In this document: positions 36,640-46,334 of the stretch, in pieces | Layout: every line of letters starts with the position of its first letter | Numbering within the stretch: position 1 is the first letter of the stretch | NCBI GenBank assembly: GCA_034231615.1 | Contig: CM067316.1 | Coordinates: 27,890,093-27,954,092, forward strand | Direction: 5' to 3' | Origin: Meghimatium bilineatum | Taxonomy: Eukaryota > Mollusca > Gastropoda > Stylommatophora > Philomycidae | DNA length: 64,000 nucleotides | The notes under the pieces: generated by a model | The model's database searches: none | The model's input: the letters and a program-made list of their open reading frames with translations, nothing else | What the model was told of the DNA's origin: nothing | Translations under genes and position numbers: made by a program

Positions 36640-36960
36640 TGGCATATTCTTTCCAGAACGTTGTCTTTGCAATTAGTCCTGAACCCGACTCTGTCCTGTG
36701 CAAATTTGCTTGTCTCCTCCAGCAATATCTTCATACAGTCTTTGATGTCAACTGTCCATCTCCTTCTAGGTCTACCTCTTCATCTACTTTCCATAATTTT
36801 CCCCTCTAATATGCGTCTTTCCATGTCATTATGTCTTTTTTTATATAGATGAAATACTTCAGTTTATGACACATTTAACATATGAAGAAATGAATTCAGG
36901 CTATCGTTTGGAAATATCTAGGCACACCATTCCCGTAGGTTGCCGGTTCTTTCGGGAACG
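36640..36960 (-). pseudogene. RTE-type LINE C-terminal fragment
   Basis: Minus frame: RGRPRRRWTVDIKDCMKILL, then FAQDRVGFRTNCKDNVLERI, ending in the CGTGGCATATTCTTTCCAGA complement. Further left in the element (plus positions 36900-36950) the GGCAACCTACGGGAAT complement is shared with the copy at 9805. Confidence 0.65.
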
Positions 36961-37237
36961 AAATGCGATTAGTTGATCACCGATATAAGAACACATTCAT
37001 TCTTGTCGGCTATTAATTGTACTATGAGTAAAAATGTGCTCTTACAGAAACATTACATGGGTAGTGACTTTATCAGAGTACTGATTTGTTTGGGACTAAA
37101 CCTATGATGTTAAAATGAACCGTTAATTTGAACAAGTGACACAAGCCAAAAATGTGGTTTTTTTCGGGACATTTTATCAGGGTTTTAAAGCAGAAATACG
37201 TTTTTTCCTCCCCCACCCCTCCCCCTAGTTTAACACT
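36961..37237. other. No recognised feature
   Basis: Nothing recognised; includes a CCCCCACCCCTCCCCC stretch. Confidence 0.35.
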
Positions 37238-37245
37238 GATGTTTT

Positions 37246-37680
37246 CAGAGCAGGATTTAGACTTGATAGAACCCTAAGCTATTTGAGATATGGGGTCCTA
37301 AGCTGCTTGAGAAATGGGGTCCTAAGCTGCTTGAGAAATGGGGTCCTAAGCTGCTTGAGAAATGGGATCCTAAGCTGCTTGAGAAATGGGGTTCTAAGCT
37401 GCTTGAGAAATAGGGTCCTAAGCTGCGTGAGAAATGGGGTCCTAAGCTGCTTGAGAAATGGGGTCCTAAGCTGCTTGAGAAATGGGGTCCTAAGCTGCTT
37501 GAGAAGTGGGGATCTAAGCTGCTTGAGAAATGGGGTCATAAGCTGCTTGAGAAATGGGGATCTTTAACGATTAATAATATATAGATAGTGAAATTTAAAT
37601 ATACAAATGTTGGGGGGGGGGGGCAAAAAGTGGGGGTTCTAAGCTATAGCTTGTTTAGCTTATAGATAAATCCGGCACTG
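37246..37680. mobile_element. hAT-type MITE filled by a 24-bp array
   Basis: The left end CAGAGCAGGATTTA and the complement of the right end, CAGTGCCGGATTTA, are terminal inverted repeats differing at two positions. GATGTTTT at 37238-37245 and GATGTTTG at 37681-37688 are an 8-bp target-site duplication with one difference, the size expected of hAT insertion. There is no transposase. The interior is mainly a 24-bp minisatellite plus a run of about 14 G near 37609-37622. Confidence 0.8.
37278..37562. repeat. 24-bp minisatellite, about 12 copies
   Basis: CCTAAGCTGCTTGAGAAATG followed by GGGT repeats every 24 bases. The first unit (CCTAAGCTATTTGAGATATG) grades from the MITE's own end sequence, and the bases after the array (GGGGTTCTAAGCTATAGC) look like the same motif. 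Since 24 is divisible by three, open frames occur on both strands; none is a gene. Confidence 0.93.
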
Positions 37681-37688
37681 GATGTTTG

Positions 37689-38339
37689 TGAGAGTTAAAC
37701 GGAGATATTTCAGATCCACGTGTACATCAGCTGAAAGGGTAATTTTGACTGAGGGTAGAAAACTGAGACTATTCCGGGTAAAACTGTCTGGGATCGTCAA
37801 TCTGAGCTCGTACTTATCACTGTCATTTATAGTTTAAAGAAACGACCAATAGAATGTAATTATATAATTATAAGACAGCAAGAGAAGATCTAATTATCAG
37901 GCGTGGACCACAGTAACACAAATACGAAAATAAATGTTTACATAATAACGACGTGTTAACAAAACTACTACTGGTAATTCACAGGTGATGAAGAAGAAAA
38001 TAAAAAAGACAAATCGCTTTACAAATAAATTTATTGTCTTTAGTTTTCTTTGTCATCATTATCTTTGAATGAACAGTATTACGTTTTGGTAACACATCCC
38101 TGCCTATTAATATTCTAGTTATATATTGTAAACCGGGAAGACAGACTCGACATTGACGGAAATATTCTCATCCAACAGTTGTAATCTGTACTACACATAC
38201 CCGTAGATAAGGGGGGGGGGGGGATATTATACCTCTAACCCCTTTAGTAAGACACAACATGGCATTTAGTACTAAGAAACAAAAGAAAAAGCAGGTAACT
38301 CATTCTCTTTACACAAGATGTTTCACATTTTTTTTTACA
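37689..38339. other. No recognised feature
   Basis: AT-rich; a run of about 13 G at 38211-38223. Nothing recognised. Confidence 0.4.
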
Positions 38340-38460
38340 GTATATAGCTATGTAGCTCTATTTTGTGCAATTTCTTCCCATGTTTCCTGGTCTAGCATTT
38401 GAAATAAAGGCTTTTATTAAGGTCTTTAATGCGTACTTGTAGCGCTTCTTTTGGTCACAT
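38340..38460 (-). pseudogene. Small C2H2-finger LINE fragment
   Basis: Minus frame: KKRYKYALKTLIKAF, then ARPGNMGRNCTK, matching KxRFKDxLKxSLKAF-x-DTWEE in other copies. Confidence 0.5.
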
Positions 38461-38487
38461 TGAAAATGTATGCATAGACTTTGTAAC

Positions 38488-38590
38488 GTAGAACCAGGAA
38501 AGAAAGCTCCGAGAAACCAGCCCATTGCACATAAGCAAATTGTAAAAGTAAAATGCTTGCCTGGGGGACAGTGACCAACAAACTCCTGAT
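38488..38590. repeat. Dispersed repeat of unknown class
   Basis: AGGAAAGAAAGCTCCGAGAA and CCTGGGGGACAGTGAC resemble the segment at 11567-11650. Confidence 0.45.
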
Positions 38591-38925
38591 CTACTGGAAA
38601 CTAGAGTAAAAAAACTCTTCACTGGTGTAGGAATTCGATGCTGGGGAGAATCGTGAAGGTATAAGATGTAAATGGTCAGCATCAGAATAAAGAATCAAAG
38701 TGTTTGCAATGAGTGCTTTCGATTAGAAGTTCATCTATACTAACACCATGTGAACCCCTAAATATAAAGTCACGGAAAACTGGAGGGATATATAGGAAAA
38801 TGTGTTGACTGGTCAAAATATGTTTAGTGAAATGACACGACCAAAGGACAATGACAAAATAACTGTTCAATTTGTACACTGTGATCATCACATCAACAGC
38901 TTGATTACAGAGATAGAACATTGCC
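38591..38925. other. No recognised feature
   Basis: Nothing recognised in this interval. Confidence 0.35.
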
Positions 38926-39830
38926 ATTTGTAAACGATATGCTGATATACAAACAGGGTAGTATAATACAACTAGTAAAATACTCCGTTGTTAAGCGTAT
39001 GAACAGAACCTGTCAGAAGACAGCATAATTAGTTAGACCATACTCCACCTAGTGTAATGATTTTGGTGCTCTTATGAATCAAGTAAAAGTAGCTTTGATA
39101 TGATTCTCACCAATCGATCACATTGTAAATTATGAAACATTGAACGTGGAGATGAGAGGCCATAATGTTGTTAGGTCTTCATCATTACACTACCTAGGTA
39201 TTCAACTCGATCGTAGATTGTATTTTTTAGACTACATCAATCATGTAATTCCTCTTTTACTTTCAATGCATATCTCATAGAAATAATATGTAGTGTGCCA
39301 TTTCTAACTTCATAGTAAGCTCTGACAAGCACAGAGCATCCGCTGTACATATAGTTTACTCATGTGATGGCGAACTGGCTTACGAAAGACACATCGTGGA
39401 TGGAGCGCGCTTAGGATACTGTTAAACGTATCCGTACATCAGAAGGCAGCAATCCATATTAGGAATGGATGCATATTCCCGTAGTATTTTAAGCGGTATT
39501 GTAAACCGTTACGATATTTAATAAAGCATTAAGGAGAGTTTGTCCCGTGGGTGTCAGTGCTGAGGTCAAGGTACTCATCTGCGAACACGTTGATGAGACA
39601 GATGCTATCATTTATACCGATGAATCGGTCATCCACCAAGAGCATTGCACAAGAGCCTTTAACTGCGAGATAACGTGAACGAATAGTACACGAAGCTATT
39701 CGTATTTTCACCGCCTCAACAAATATTCTAACAATGGAAGTATTTACTGTAACACTGGAGCTTAACTGGGTAGAATCGTAAACCTATTCACAAGCGTGCA
39801 TACTAAGTGATCTCAATGAGCGTGATACAG
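38926..39830 (+). pseudogene. RNase H-bearing LINE, polymerase end to RNase H
   Basis: The plus strand has FVNDMLIYKQG near 38930, a decayed form of the active-site Y-A-D-D block, then LHYLGIQLDRRLYFLDYINH near 39180, and IIYTDESV near 39605, the RNase H opening with Gly changed to Glu, followed by a STMEV-like TNILTMEVF. Frame changes and stops are frequent. The downstream part is lost. It is the same LINE type as 42730-44280. Confidence 0.65.
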
Positions 39831-39889
39831 AAAGTCACAACAGGTAATGTGCGCAGCTGGCGATGAGCAAAAATGGGCTACGTAAATTA

Positions 39890-40345
39890 ATTCTTATCCT
39901 TGTTCCCGGACGTGTAGGTTGGAGGGAAATGAGCGAGGTGACAAGCTGGCTGGCTTTTCCACCATAAACAGATGGTCAACATATAATAGCGGTCCATCGT
40001 ATCCGATGATGACAGCAGTTTCAGATTTGTGTTGCTGCATCTCTCTGGTGTTTGCGGAGATGACTGAAAAGTCCAATGCTGGATGAGAATCTCCTGCGAC
40101 ATTTGGGACACGTGTGAGCAGAATTAGGTTTCTGTGTATTTGTTTTTCTGTCTTTTCTGGCACAACGTTTTCTCTGTGCCCACGAGATTTGATGAATCTC
40201 AGCCATGCATGTGTCTTTGATGGTGGTTGTGATCCAAATGTTTGTATCGATATTGAATTTCTTTGGGGATAATTTCAGAGAGTCTTTGAAACGTTTCTTT
40301 TGTCAACCGGATAGTCGTTTTCTCTTAAGGATCTCACCATAAAAA
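39890..40345 (-). pseudogene. C2H2-finger LINE, C-terminal relic with intact finger
   Basis: Minus frame 40206-40021 gives AEIHQISWAQRKRCARKDRK, then CPKCRRRFSSSIGLFSHLRK and H: a C-x2-C-x12-H-x3-H finger with the IGLxSHLRxH consensus typical of this LINE's C-terminus. Upstream (40340-40210) FKDSLKLSPKKF corresponds to the LKxSLKAF block. The rest of the protein is absent. The finger is likely used in nucleic-acid binding by the intact LINE, but this copy is a fragment. Confidence 0.75.
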
Positions 40346-40410
40346 CCGAACAGACATACTTTATACTCTTCGTGAGTTTAACTGTCGGATGATTACGTGG
40401 TTCACGAGCC

Positions 40411-40790
40411 AATGTGAAACCTGGGAAATCATACATGGGCAATGTGAAGCACTGGGAATCACACTTGGACAGTGCGAAACCCTGGGAATCACAAATGGGT
40501 AATGTGAAACCCTGGGAATCCCAAATGGGCAATGTGATACTTTGGGAATCATACATTGGCAATGTGAAACCTTGGGAATCACAAATGGGCAATATGAAAC
40601 TGTGGGAATCATACACTGGCAATGTGAAACCTTGGGAATCACAAATGGCAATGTGAAACCCTTGGAATCACACATGGGCAATTTAACACCTTCAGAATCA
40701 CAAATGGGAAATATGAAACTTTGGGAATCATGTATTGGCAATGTGAAACTTTGGGAATCAGAAATGGGAATTGCGAAACCCTTTACACCC
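40411..40790. repeat. 30-bp minisatellite, about 13 copies
   Basis: The unit joins GTGAAACCCTGGGAATCACA and AATGGGCAAT. Variation is confined to a few positions (CCCTGG or CTTTGG, CAAATG or TACATTG). Because the unit is 30 bases, long frames are open in both directions. Confidence 0.93.
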
Positions 40791-41006
40791 CATTTATCAA
40801 GAGTGCAATGTGTGATAGGATGCAGTTTGGCACAATTTAACACCTATTCAACACACGTAAAGACATAGTCCCATATGTTTGGTTGAATATTGACACGGAT
40901 AAAAACAGTCCCACGTAAGATCAAAACTGATATTTAACAAAAAGGAAACATGCACAGCCAGTAAAAGTCCACGCTAAGGATATCAAAAAAATTCGCAAGA
41001 GCTTAC
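40791..41006. other. Downstream flank of the candidate exon (intron if real)
   Basis: AT-rich. On the minus strand it starts with GTAAGC, a good splice donor, immediately after the candidate exon. Confidence 0.35.
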
Positions 41007-41149
41007 CCTTGTTGGAGAATGATAAAACTCATCCACTAGCGACTTGCTATCTTTGCTGAGTTTGATTGGAGATCTCCGCTGACGTCTTCCTTTACTGACG
41101 CTCAGGAAGCGTGACCGAAACCTCTGCTGTTCCTCGCAGAACTCCAGTT
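41007..41149 (-). CDS. Candidate internal coding exon of an unidentified host gene
   Basis: On the minus strand a T-rich stretch ending TTTATTTGGTCTTCAG, a good 3' splice site, is followed by 143 bases open in one frame and then by AGG|GTAAGC, a good 5' splice site. With two bases completing a codon from an upstream exon, the remaining 141 bases make 47 codons: LEFCEEQQRFRSRFLSVSKG, then RRQRRSPIKLSKDSKSLVDE, then FYHSPTR. The donor falls on a codon boundary. The exon is visibly less AT-rich than its surroundings, has a strongly basic patch, and matches no transposon protein I know. I cannot name the gene. If real, most of the window could be intron. No neighbouring exon was found. Confidence 0.5.
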
Positions 41150-41152
41150 CTG

Positions 41153-41539
41153 AAGACCAAATAAACATAAACACTTATTAATATATCATAGTCATCTCTG
41201 TTTGACTGCTACATATAATCATGTTGATGATTGTGTTAGATGCACTGCTCTTGAATAGAAAGTTACAGTTCAGTATTTGACTTTTACATCACTGATGTAC
41301 AAGGAAACAATAACGGCAGTAGCAGTATTCAACATCAGAATCACTTTAGATTGTCAACTTGCGTTACAATATCCTTTTCTTGCGCACACTAATTGACATC
41401 CACCCTTATCGGAAGAGCTGTTTCACAATGTGGGGTAGAAAATACCCGATTAAAATAAACTAACATTCAGTAATCCGCAGTAAACACAATTTAAAAAAAA
41501 TGGTAGCATATCCTATTCAGGATGTAGCCAAGCATGTTT
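41153..41539. other. No recognised feature
   Basis: Upstream flank of the candidate exon. AT-rich, nothing recognised. Confidence 0.35.
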
Positions 41540-41702
41540 TGATAGTAGTGATTTTCTAGGCGATATAAATTCCGACAGTAGCTTGCCATTGCTTTATAAA
41601 CGTTCAGGATGCACAAATACAGTGGCAGGATACGAACTCGGCACATTGGCCGTGACAGATCTGCACTGTATCACGCCGCAGTGCCGAGCCGGACAGTAAA
41701 TA
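41540..41702 (-). mobile_element. tRNA-derived SINE, family S3, best copy
   Basis: On the minus strand it starts GTCCGGCTCGGCACTGCGGC, has GAGTTCGTATCCTGCCAC (B box GTTCGTATCC), then AAAGCAATGGCAAGCTACTG and AGAAAATCACTAC. The head and B box spacing fit a tRNA-derived promoter. Other copies: 7795, 22121 and 31860. Confidence 0.7.
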
Positions 41703-41987
41703 CAATTTCGTTCTGACTCTCAAATGCGACAGCGTGATGTTTGTTAAGGGTATGAAATTGTTTTTAATTTTAGTGAAGTAGTATTGTCAAAACTTAAATC
41801 GTTCGATTGTCAATGTAATTTCAGAGTGTTGCACAGAGTGAGACATGGGAGAGACTCTGATGAAAATAGTAACACAAATTAGTGTAAGTAGGTCAGCGAA
41901 CAGATGGACACAATTGTCAAATAATGAGCAGAGTTTTTGAAACTGACTTCTCACAGTAGATCTTCATGTTTATTTACATAGTTACTT

Positions 41988-42250
41988 TCAACAGTGGTTA
42001 TCACACTGGCTTCGCATATGAGTGATCCTGGGTTCATTCCCCAGTTGAGGCGGAAATGTCTTTCATATCGAAACGGCTCCCAGGTCGACTCAGTCTTAAA
42101 TGGGTATCGGATTAATCAGGGGAATAAAGACTGTCATGGAGAGGAAATGGCTACCGCCCTCATATGCAGAGCCACTGAAATGTGAGATTGCTAACATCTT
42201 ACACCCCTACGGCACCAATAAATGCTATGGGTTACTTTACTTTACTTACT
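41988..42250 (+). mobile_element. tRNA-derived SINE, family S2, with target-site duplication
   Basis: ACATAGTTACTT at 41976-41987 and ACATAGTGACTT at 42251-42262 flank it (one difference). The insert has the S2 B box TCCTGGGTTCATTCCCC, the CCCAGGTCGACTCAGTCTTA block and the 3' end ATGGGTTACTTTACTTTACT. The first bases of the tRNA head are truncated relative to the copy at 31401-31684. Confidence 0.88.
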
Positions 42251-42364
42251 ACATAGTGACTTAATACAGATTTTCTCATTGATACTCGATTTAGCATGTT
42301 GTATACTGTAAGACAGCTTTCAATTAACTTCGATATATAACAATATATATATTATTGGAAAGGC

Positions 42365-42720
42365 ATTCAGAAACCGAACACAACCGTAGTTACATAAAAA
42401 AGTGGGACCCGAACACAACCGTAGTTACATCAAGAAATCGAACCTGAGCACAACCGTAGTTACATCAAGAAGTGGGACCCGAACACAACCGTAGTTACAT
42501 CAAGAAGTGGGACCCGAACACAACCGTATTTACATCAGAAGGGGGACTAGAACACAACCGTATTTACATCAGAAGGGGGACTAGAGCACAACCGTATTTA
42601 ATGAAGAAGGAGGACTCGAGCACAGCCATAGTTACATCAAAAAGTGGGACCGCAGAACAACAATAATTGCATCAAACAGTGGGACTCGAACACAACCATA
42701 GTTATGTCAAGAAGAGGAAT
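42365..42720. repeat. 35-bp minisatellite, about 10 copies
   Basis: AACACAACCGTAGTTACATC followed by AAGAAGTGGGACCCG repeats every 32 to 35 bases. Units differ by small deletions and by GAGCAC or GAACAC. A RNase H LINE begins directly at the right edge. Confidence 0.9.
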
Positions 42721-42729
42721 CAAATAACA

Positions 42730-44285
42730 GGTGTTGGCAGAACAATGTCATATGCCGATGATATCCTGGTGTATAGACAGGGCAGAAATCGAGAAGAGTG
42801 CGTCGTGGAACTACAGGAGAAGCTGGACAGACTGACAAATTGGTGTCGAGATACGGGAGCAGTGGTTAATCCGTCTAAGGCATTCGTGCCGTGTTTTTCC
42901 TTGAACAATCACATGTGAAAGACACCAATGTCACAAGTTTCAATGTCCGGGAAAAATTTAGAAGAAATAGCACAATGCGATATCTGGGTGTGTTTTTTTT
43001 TACAGAAGCCTGAGTTTCAGGGACCATGTTGACCACATTATCTTACGGGAAGGCAAAGGCTTAGCAGCATGGAAGGTTATGGCTGCTGCGCAGTGTAAGC
43101 AGAGGTTGTTATTTCTTTTGTACCAGGGTTTGGTTGTGTCTGTGGTGGAATATGCACTGGCAATTCTGACTCTTAGCCAAACTCAGATCGAAAGACTGAA
43201 TAGAATCCAGAATGCAGCAATGCGTATCATACTGGGATGCACAAGAGACAAATCGACAAGAGCTATGCGATACCTACTTGAATGCCCAACAGCTGAGCAC
43301 AGGTTACAATTTTGCCGTGCAAGGGCGTATCTTCAAATACATGCAGATAAGGAACACCCGTTGCATTACAGAAAGTTAAAGGCAGCAGACTCAAGAGAGG
43401 GAGGTCGTGGATGGGACGTGTTTAGGATGTCATACAAAGCGTGTGCAGATTGCAGGATGTGGCAGCAGATGTGGAATGGATAAGTCTACCCACGGATTTC
43501 TAAACTTGTTTGAGAGCAGTAATTTCACTTAGCAGGGAATGCAGAGAATGGTGTCCCACAGCTGTGGAGATAGAAGTGCAGGCTTTGGATAGTGAGAATA
43601 CCAAAGAAGGAGATATGCACTGATGGATCTGTGATTAGACATGTTCGCAGTGCTTGGGCCTTCACAGCTTAGTGCACAGGTAAAACGATCAAGGAGGAGA
43701 GTGGTGCCTTTGCAGTCACTACGAGTAGTATGACCATGGAGACTATGGCGGTAACCAGAGCATTTGAGTGGCTATGCTCACAGAAGGTAACGCAGGTCTG
43801 CATCTTCAGTGACTCTATATGAGTATGATTAAGAAGGTACAAGTGGGTCTCGTTCGCGAACAGTGGATTGAGGCCTTGAGAAAGGCGAGCCTGAAAGTGT
43901 TTACATTTATTTTCGTGCCGGGAGATGTGGGCGTTCGAGGCAATGAAAGAGCGTATCAACTGGCATCATGCGCAATTGTGACACAGGGCGATGGGGTAAA
44001 GGATCGCGCTGACGTTTTGAATTCCTTAAGAGATATAACACGCGAGAGTGAGACTAATGTGGATGATGATTCCTTTTCAATGGCTAGGTTTAAAGATCAG
44101 GGATTGAGATGCGGTGTTGCTAGAGGTGAACATTTTGGAGGTCGCAGTTTAATGATGGTCAACCAGCATAGGGCCGGTACTGTCAGCAGAAGTGTAATGG
44201 TGGATACACTCAGGAGAGATCGGAGCAACTACGGACGTGTCCAGTTTGCAGTGATGATGATCCGACGACTAACTAACTAACTAAC
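42730..44285 (+). pseudogene. RNase H-bearing LINE, best copy (RT to 3' end)
   Basis: Blocks in order: MSYADDILVYRQGRNREECV, an intact Y-A-D-D active site; LDRLTNWCRDTGAVVNPSKA; a frame-shifted SLSFRDHVDH-like stretch at 43010-43075; then an open run 43079-43483 with AAAQCKQRLLFLLYQGLVVS, ERLNRIQNAAMRIILGCTRD and CPTAEHRLQFCRARAYLQIH. RNase H follows at 43620-43980 (TDGSVI near 43620, SMTMETMAV near 43730, GVRGNERAYQLAS near 43930). The tail region 43990-44270 has DRADVLNSLR, MMVNQHRAGTVS and RDRSNYGRVQ. It ends in a CTAACTAACTAAC run. Frameshifts separate these parts, so it is defective, but order is intact. The start before YADD is missing. Confidence 0.85.
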
Positions 44286-44334
44286 TTTTATCCCCGGCGC
44301 CGAAATGCAACAACGGGTTTCAGCGAATAGATAG

Positions 44335-44458
44335 AAAAATATGATAACCCTACCTCATTCCCAAATAAGGAACACAAGAGGGTAAACCTTACTTTATCCC
44401 TAAATAAGGAAAACAACTGGGTAAATCATATTTCATTCCTAAATAAGGAACACAAATA
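44335..44458. repeat. About 40-bp tandem repeat, three copies
   Basis: CATTCCCAAATAAGGAACAC, TATCCCTAAATAAGGAAAAC and CATTCCTAAATAAGGAACAC mark the copies, each followed by a GGGTAAA-like segment. Confidence 0.8.
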
Positions 44459-44531
44459 AACATCTCCCATCTATAGCTATGGACGGTAATAAGGCCTTCC
44501 AACTAATTAGGACCCCGCTCGTTACGTTTTT

Positions 44532-44633
44532 GGTTTCCCTTGTGATTCTCGTTGGTCAATATTTATATACTTAGAATCTCATGTCAAAAAATAGCAGAGG
44601 CCGACCAATAGAACTCACGAGATTCGGAAACTA
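44532..44633. repeat. Imperfect inverted repeat, arms about 28 bp
   Basis: GGTTTCCCTTGTGATTCTCG and GTTGGTC on the left pair imperfectly with GACCAATAGAACTCACGAGA and TTCGGAAAC on the right, across an AT-rich loop of about 45 bases. It could be a remnant of a palindromic MITE. Confidence 0.45.
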
Positions 44634-44639
44634 GGTCAT

Positions 44640-46334
44640 GTTTAGGTTTTAATTAACATGCCATTTTACTGTCAATTGTCACGTCCCACCCCGAAGCGCT
44701 AAGTGCAAGTTTGTTTTTAAAGGGCCCCAACCGCCAGGATCGACCCTTCCCGTAGCAAAATAGTATCTAATGCCCTGTTATTAGGAATTTTTTTAAAAAC
44801 CCACAAAGATGTTTCGTCCCATAATTATTTCAATTTACGTCCATTGTCTGTTACTGCAAGTTTGTGTAGTGAACATCCAGCTGGGGTACACAGTCAAGTA
44901 GCCATATATCACAACAGCGTGTACACGGTCAGTTTTAATTTTGATGGACATACATTAATTATCATGGCAGCGAAATCAAAATACAACATCAAGAACATAA
45001 TCAAATAACATAAATGACAGCGACAAATTTCTAATGGGACTTGTTTCTCCTCACAGAAGCACACATGTCATCAATATCAAAAACGTATATGCCGATCAAA
45101 GTCAGATCTGATTATAATAATAGATCACTATCATCTTCAACGGAAGGATGTTCTGGCAAAGCTGATTAGCACATCATTTCATCAGGCACTATAAGATGGA
45201 TGTTTTATATTAGAGCCCTAGCATGATTACATACTTACTTCAATATGATGTCTCTTAGAGGTTAATACAAGAGGTTCATTTATCTGGGTGCGAAAGCCTC
45301 CTCCATGCCTTTTAATGAGTGTTACTTTATGACTACGGATTCTGTCATTTGTTAGTTTGGAACTGGGATTTGAAGACTTTCATCCTCCCCTTCTCTTGTA
45401 ATCCGAACCACCCCCAGTTAGTGTAGTGACATTCAGGCGTCGGGCATTATACAATGTACACATCTCTAGTATTCTGTATTGTACACAGGAGTAATGAATA
45501 AAGCTCACGAGCATTACAATGTTCATATAAACTATATCACGCAGACAGTTCGCTTTCTGAAGAATCATGAATATATGTGTATATATACTAGAAGCGTTGC
45601 CCTGGCAATAATAAAACAAAGAAGAAAAATATAATAGTTTTGAATATTTTTCTTACAGTGTTGCGATGACTTTGATATGTTTCAATTTCTACATATTAAA
45701 ATAAAAGAACTCTTTAAAAAAACATCTCTTGGAGCGTACACCCATGGGCACAATCCTTCCCATTATATACCTCGCGCTCGTACTGCACTCGTACGAGCTG
45801 ACCTATTCCGAACAGACGATTAATAGTGTAAAGTTATAGCTTTATAAAAGTTGTGTACTGTGTGTTTCATGTGATGTCATGTGACGTGTTCTTTCAGAAC
45901 GTAGTGATATAAATTTTTACTGGAGAATTCAACGCCCGAACGATTAAAATTTACTGTCATACAGAAATATATACGTTATCAGCACACGATAAGTAGAAGG
46001 AATATTTAGCATGTCAAAACAGAGTAAACTTCCATCAGTTCAATGGCACCAAATCGCCTAGCAACTATTGAACACGCGTTCTTCCGTACTTGACTAACAG
46101 ATCTCCAAAAAAAGATGCGATTTCGTAAAGCCATTCATACCGTGCACACAAAGTCACCAGAACGGACCGATCGAGACAAGCACTATTAGTTTCAAGAATT
46201 TAAAAAATATATAAACTAATTGTCCTCTGGCTTCCTACATAAATTTATTTGTATAAATTTCCATCGAAATGAAAAAACCCCAGATTTACTAGGCCTATGG
46301 AATTGTTTACATGTGTTTGACCTTAATACAACAT
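44640..46334. other. Mostly unassigned; tiny RTE 3' remnant
   Basis: ATGTGACGTGTTCTTTCAGA and ACGTAG at 45875-45906 match the 3' ends of RTE copies at 9060, 14462, 32030 and 36640. Otherwise I recognise nothing. Confidence 0.4.

Noticed and set aside
37279..37567. Leucine-rich-looking repeats (FLKQLRTP and LSCLRNGV)
   Set aside because: Translation of the 24-bp minisatellite on both strands. Not a leucine-rich repeat domain.
40021..40206. A host C2H2 zinc-finger gene
   Set aside because: The finger has the IGLxSHLRxH consensus of LINE C-termini, and the upstream LKxSLKAF-like block belongs to the same LINE.
40361..40868. Repeat proteins of the 30-bp array on both strands
   Set aside because: Same reason: a unit length divisible by three keeps frames open.
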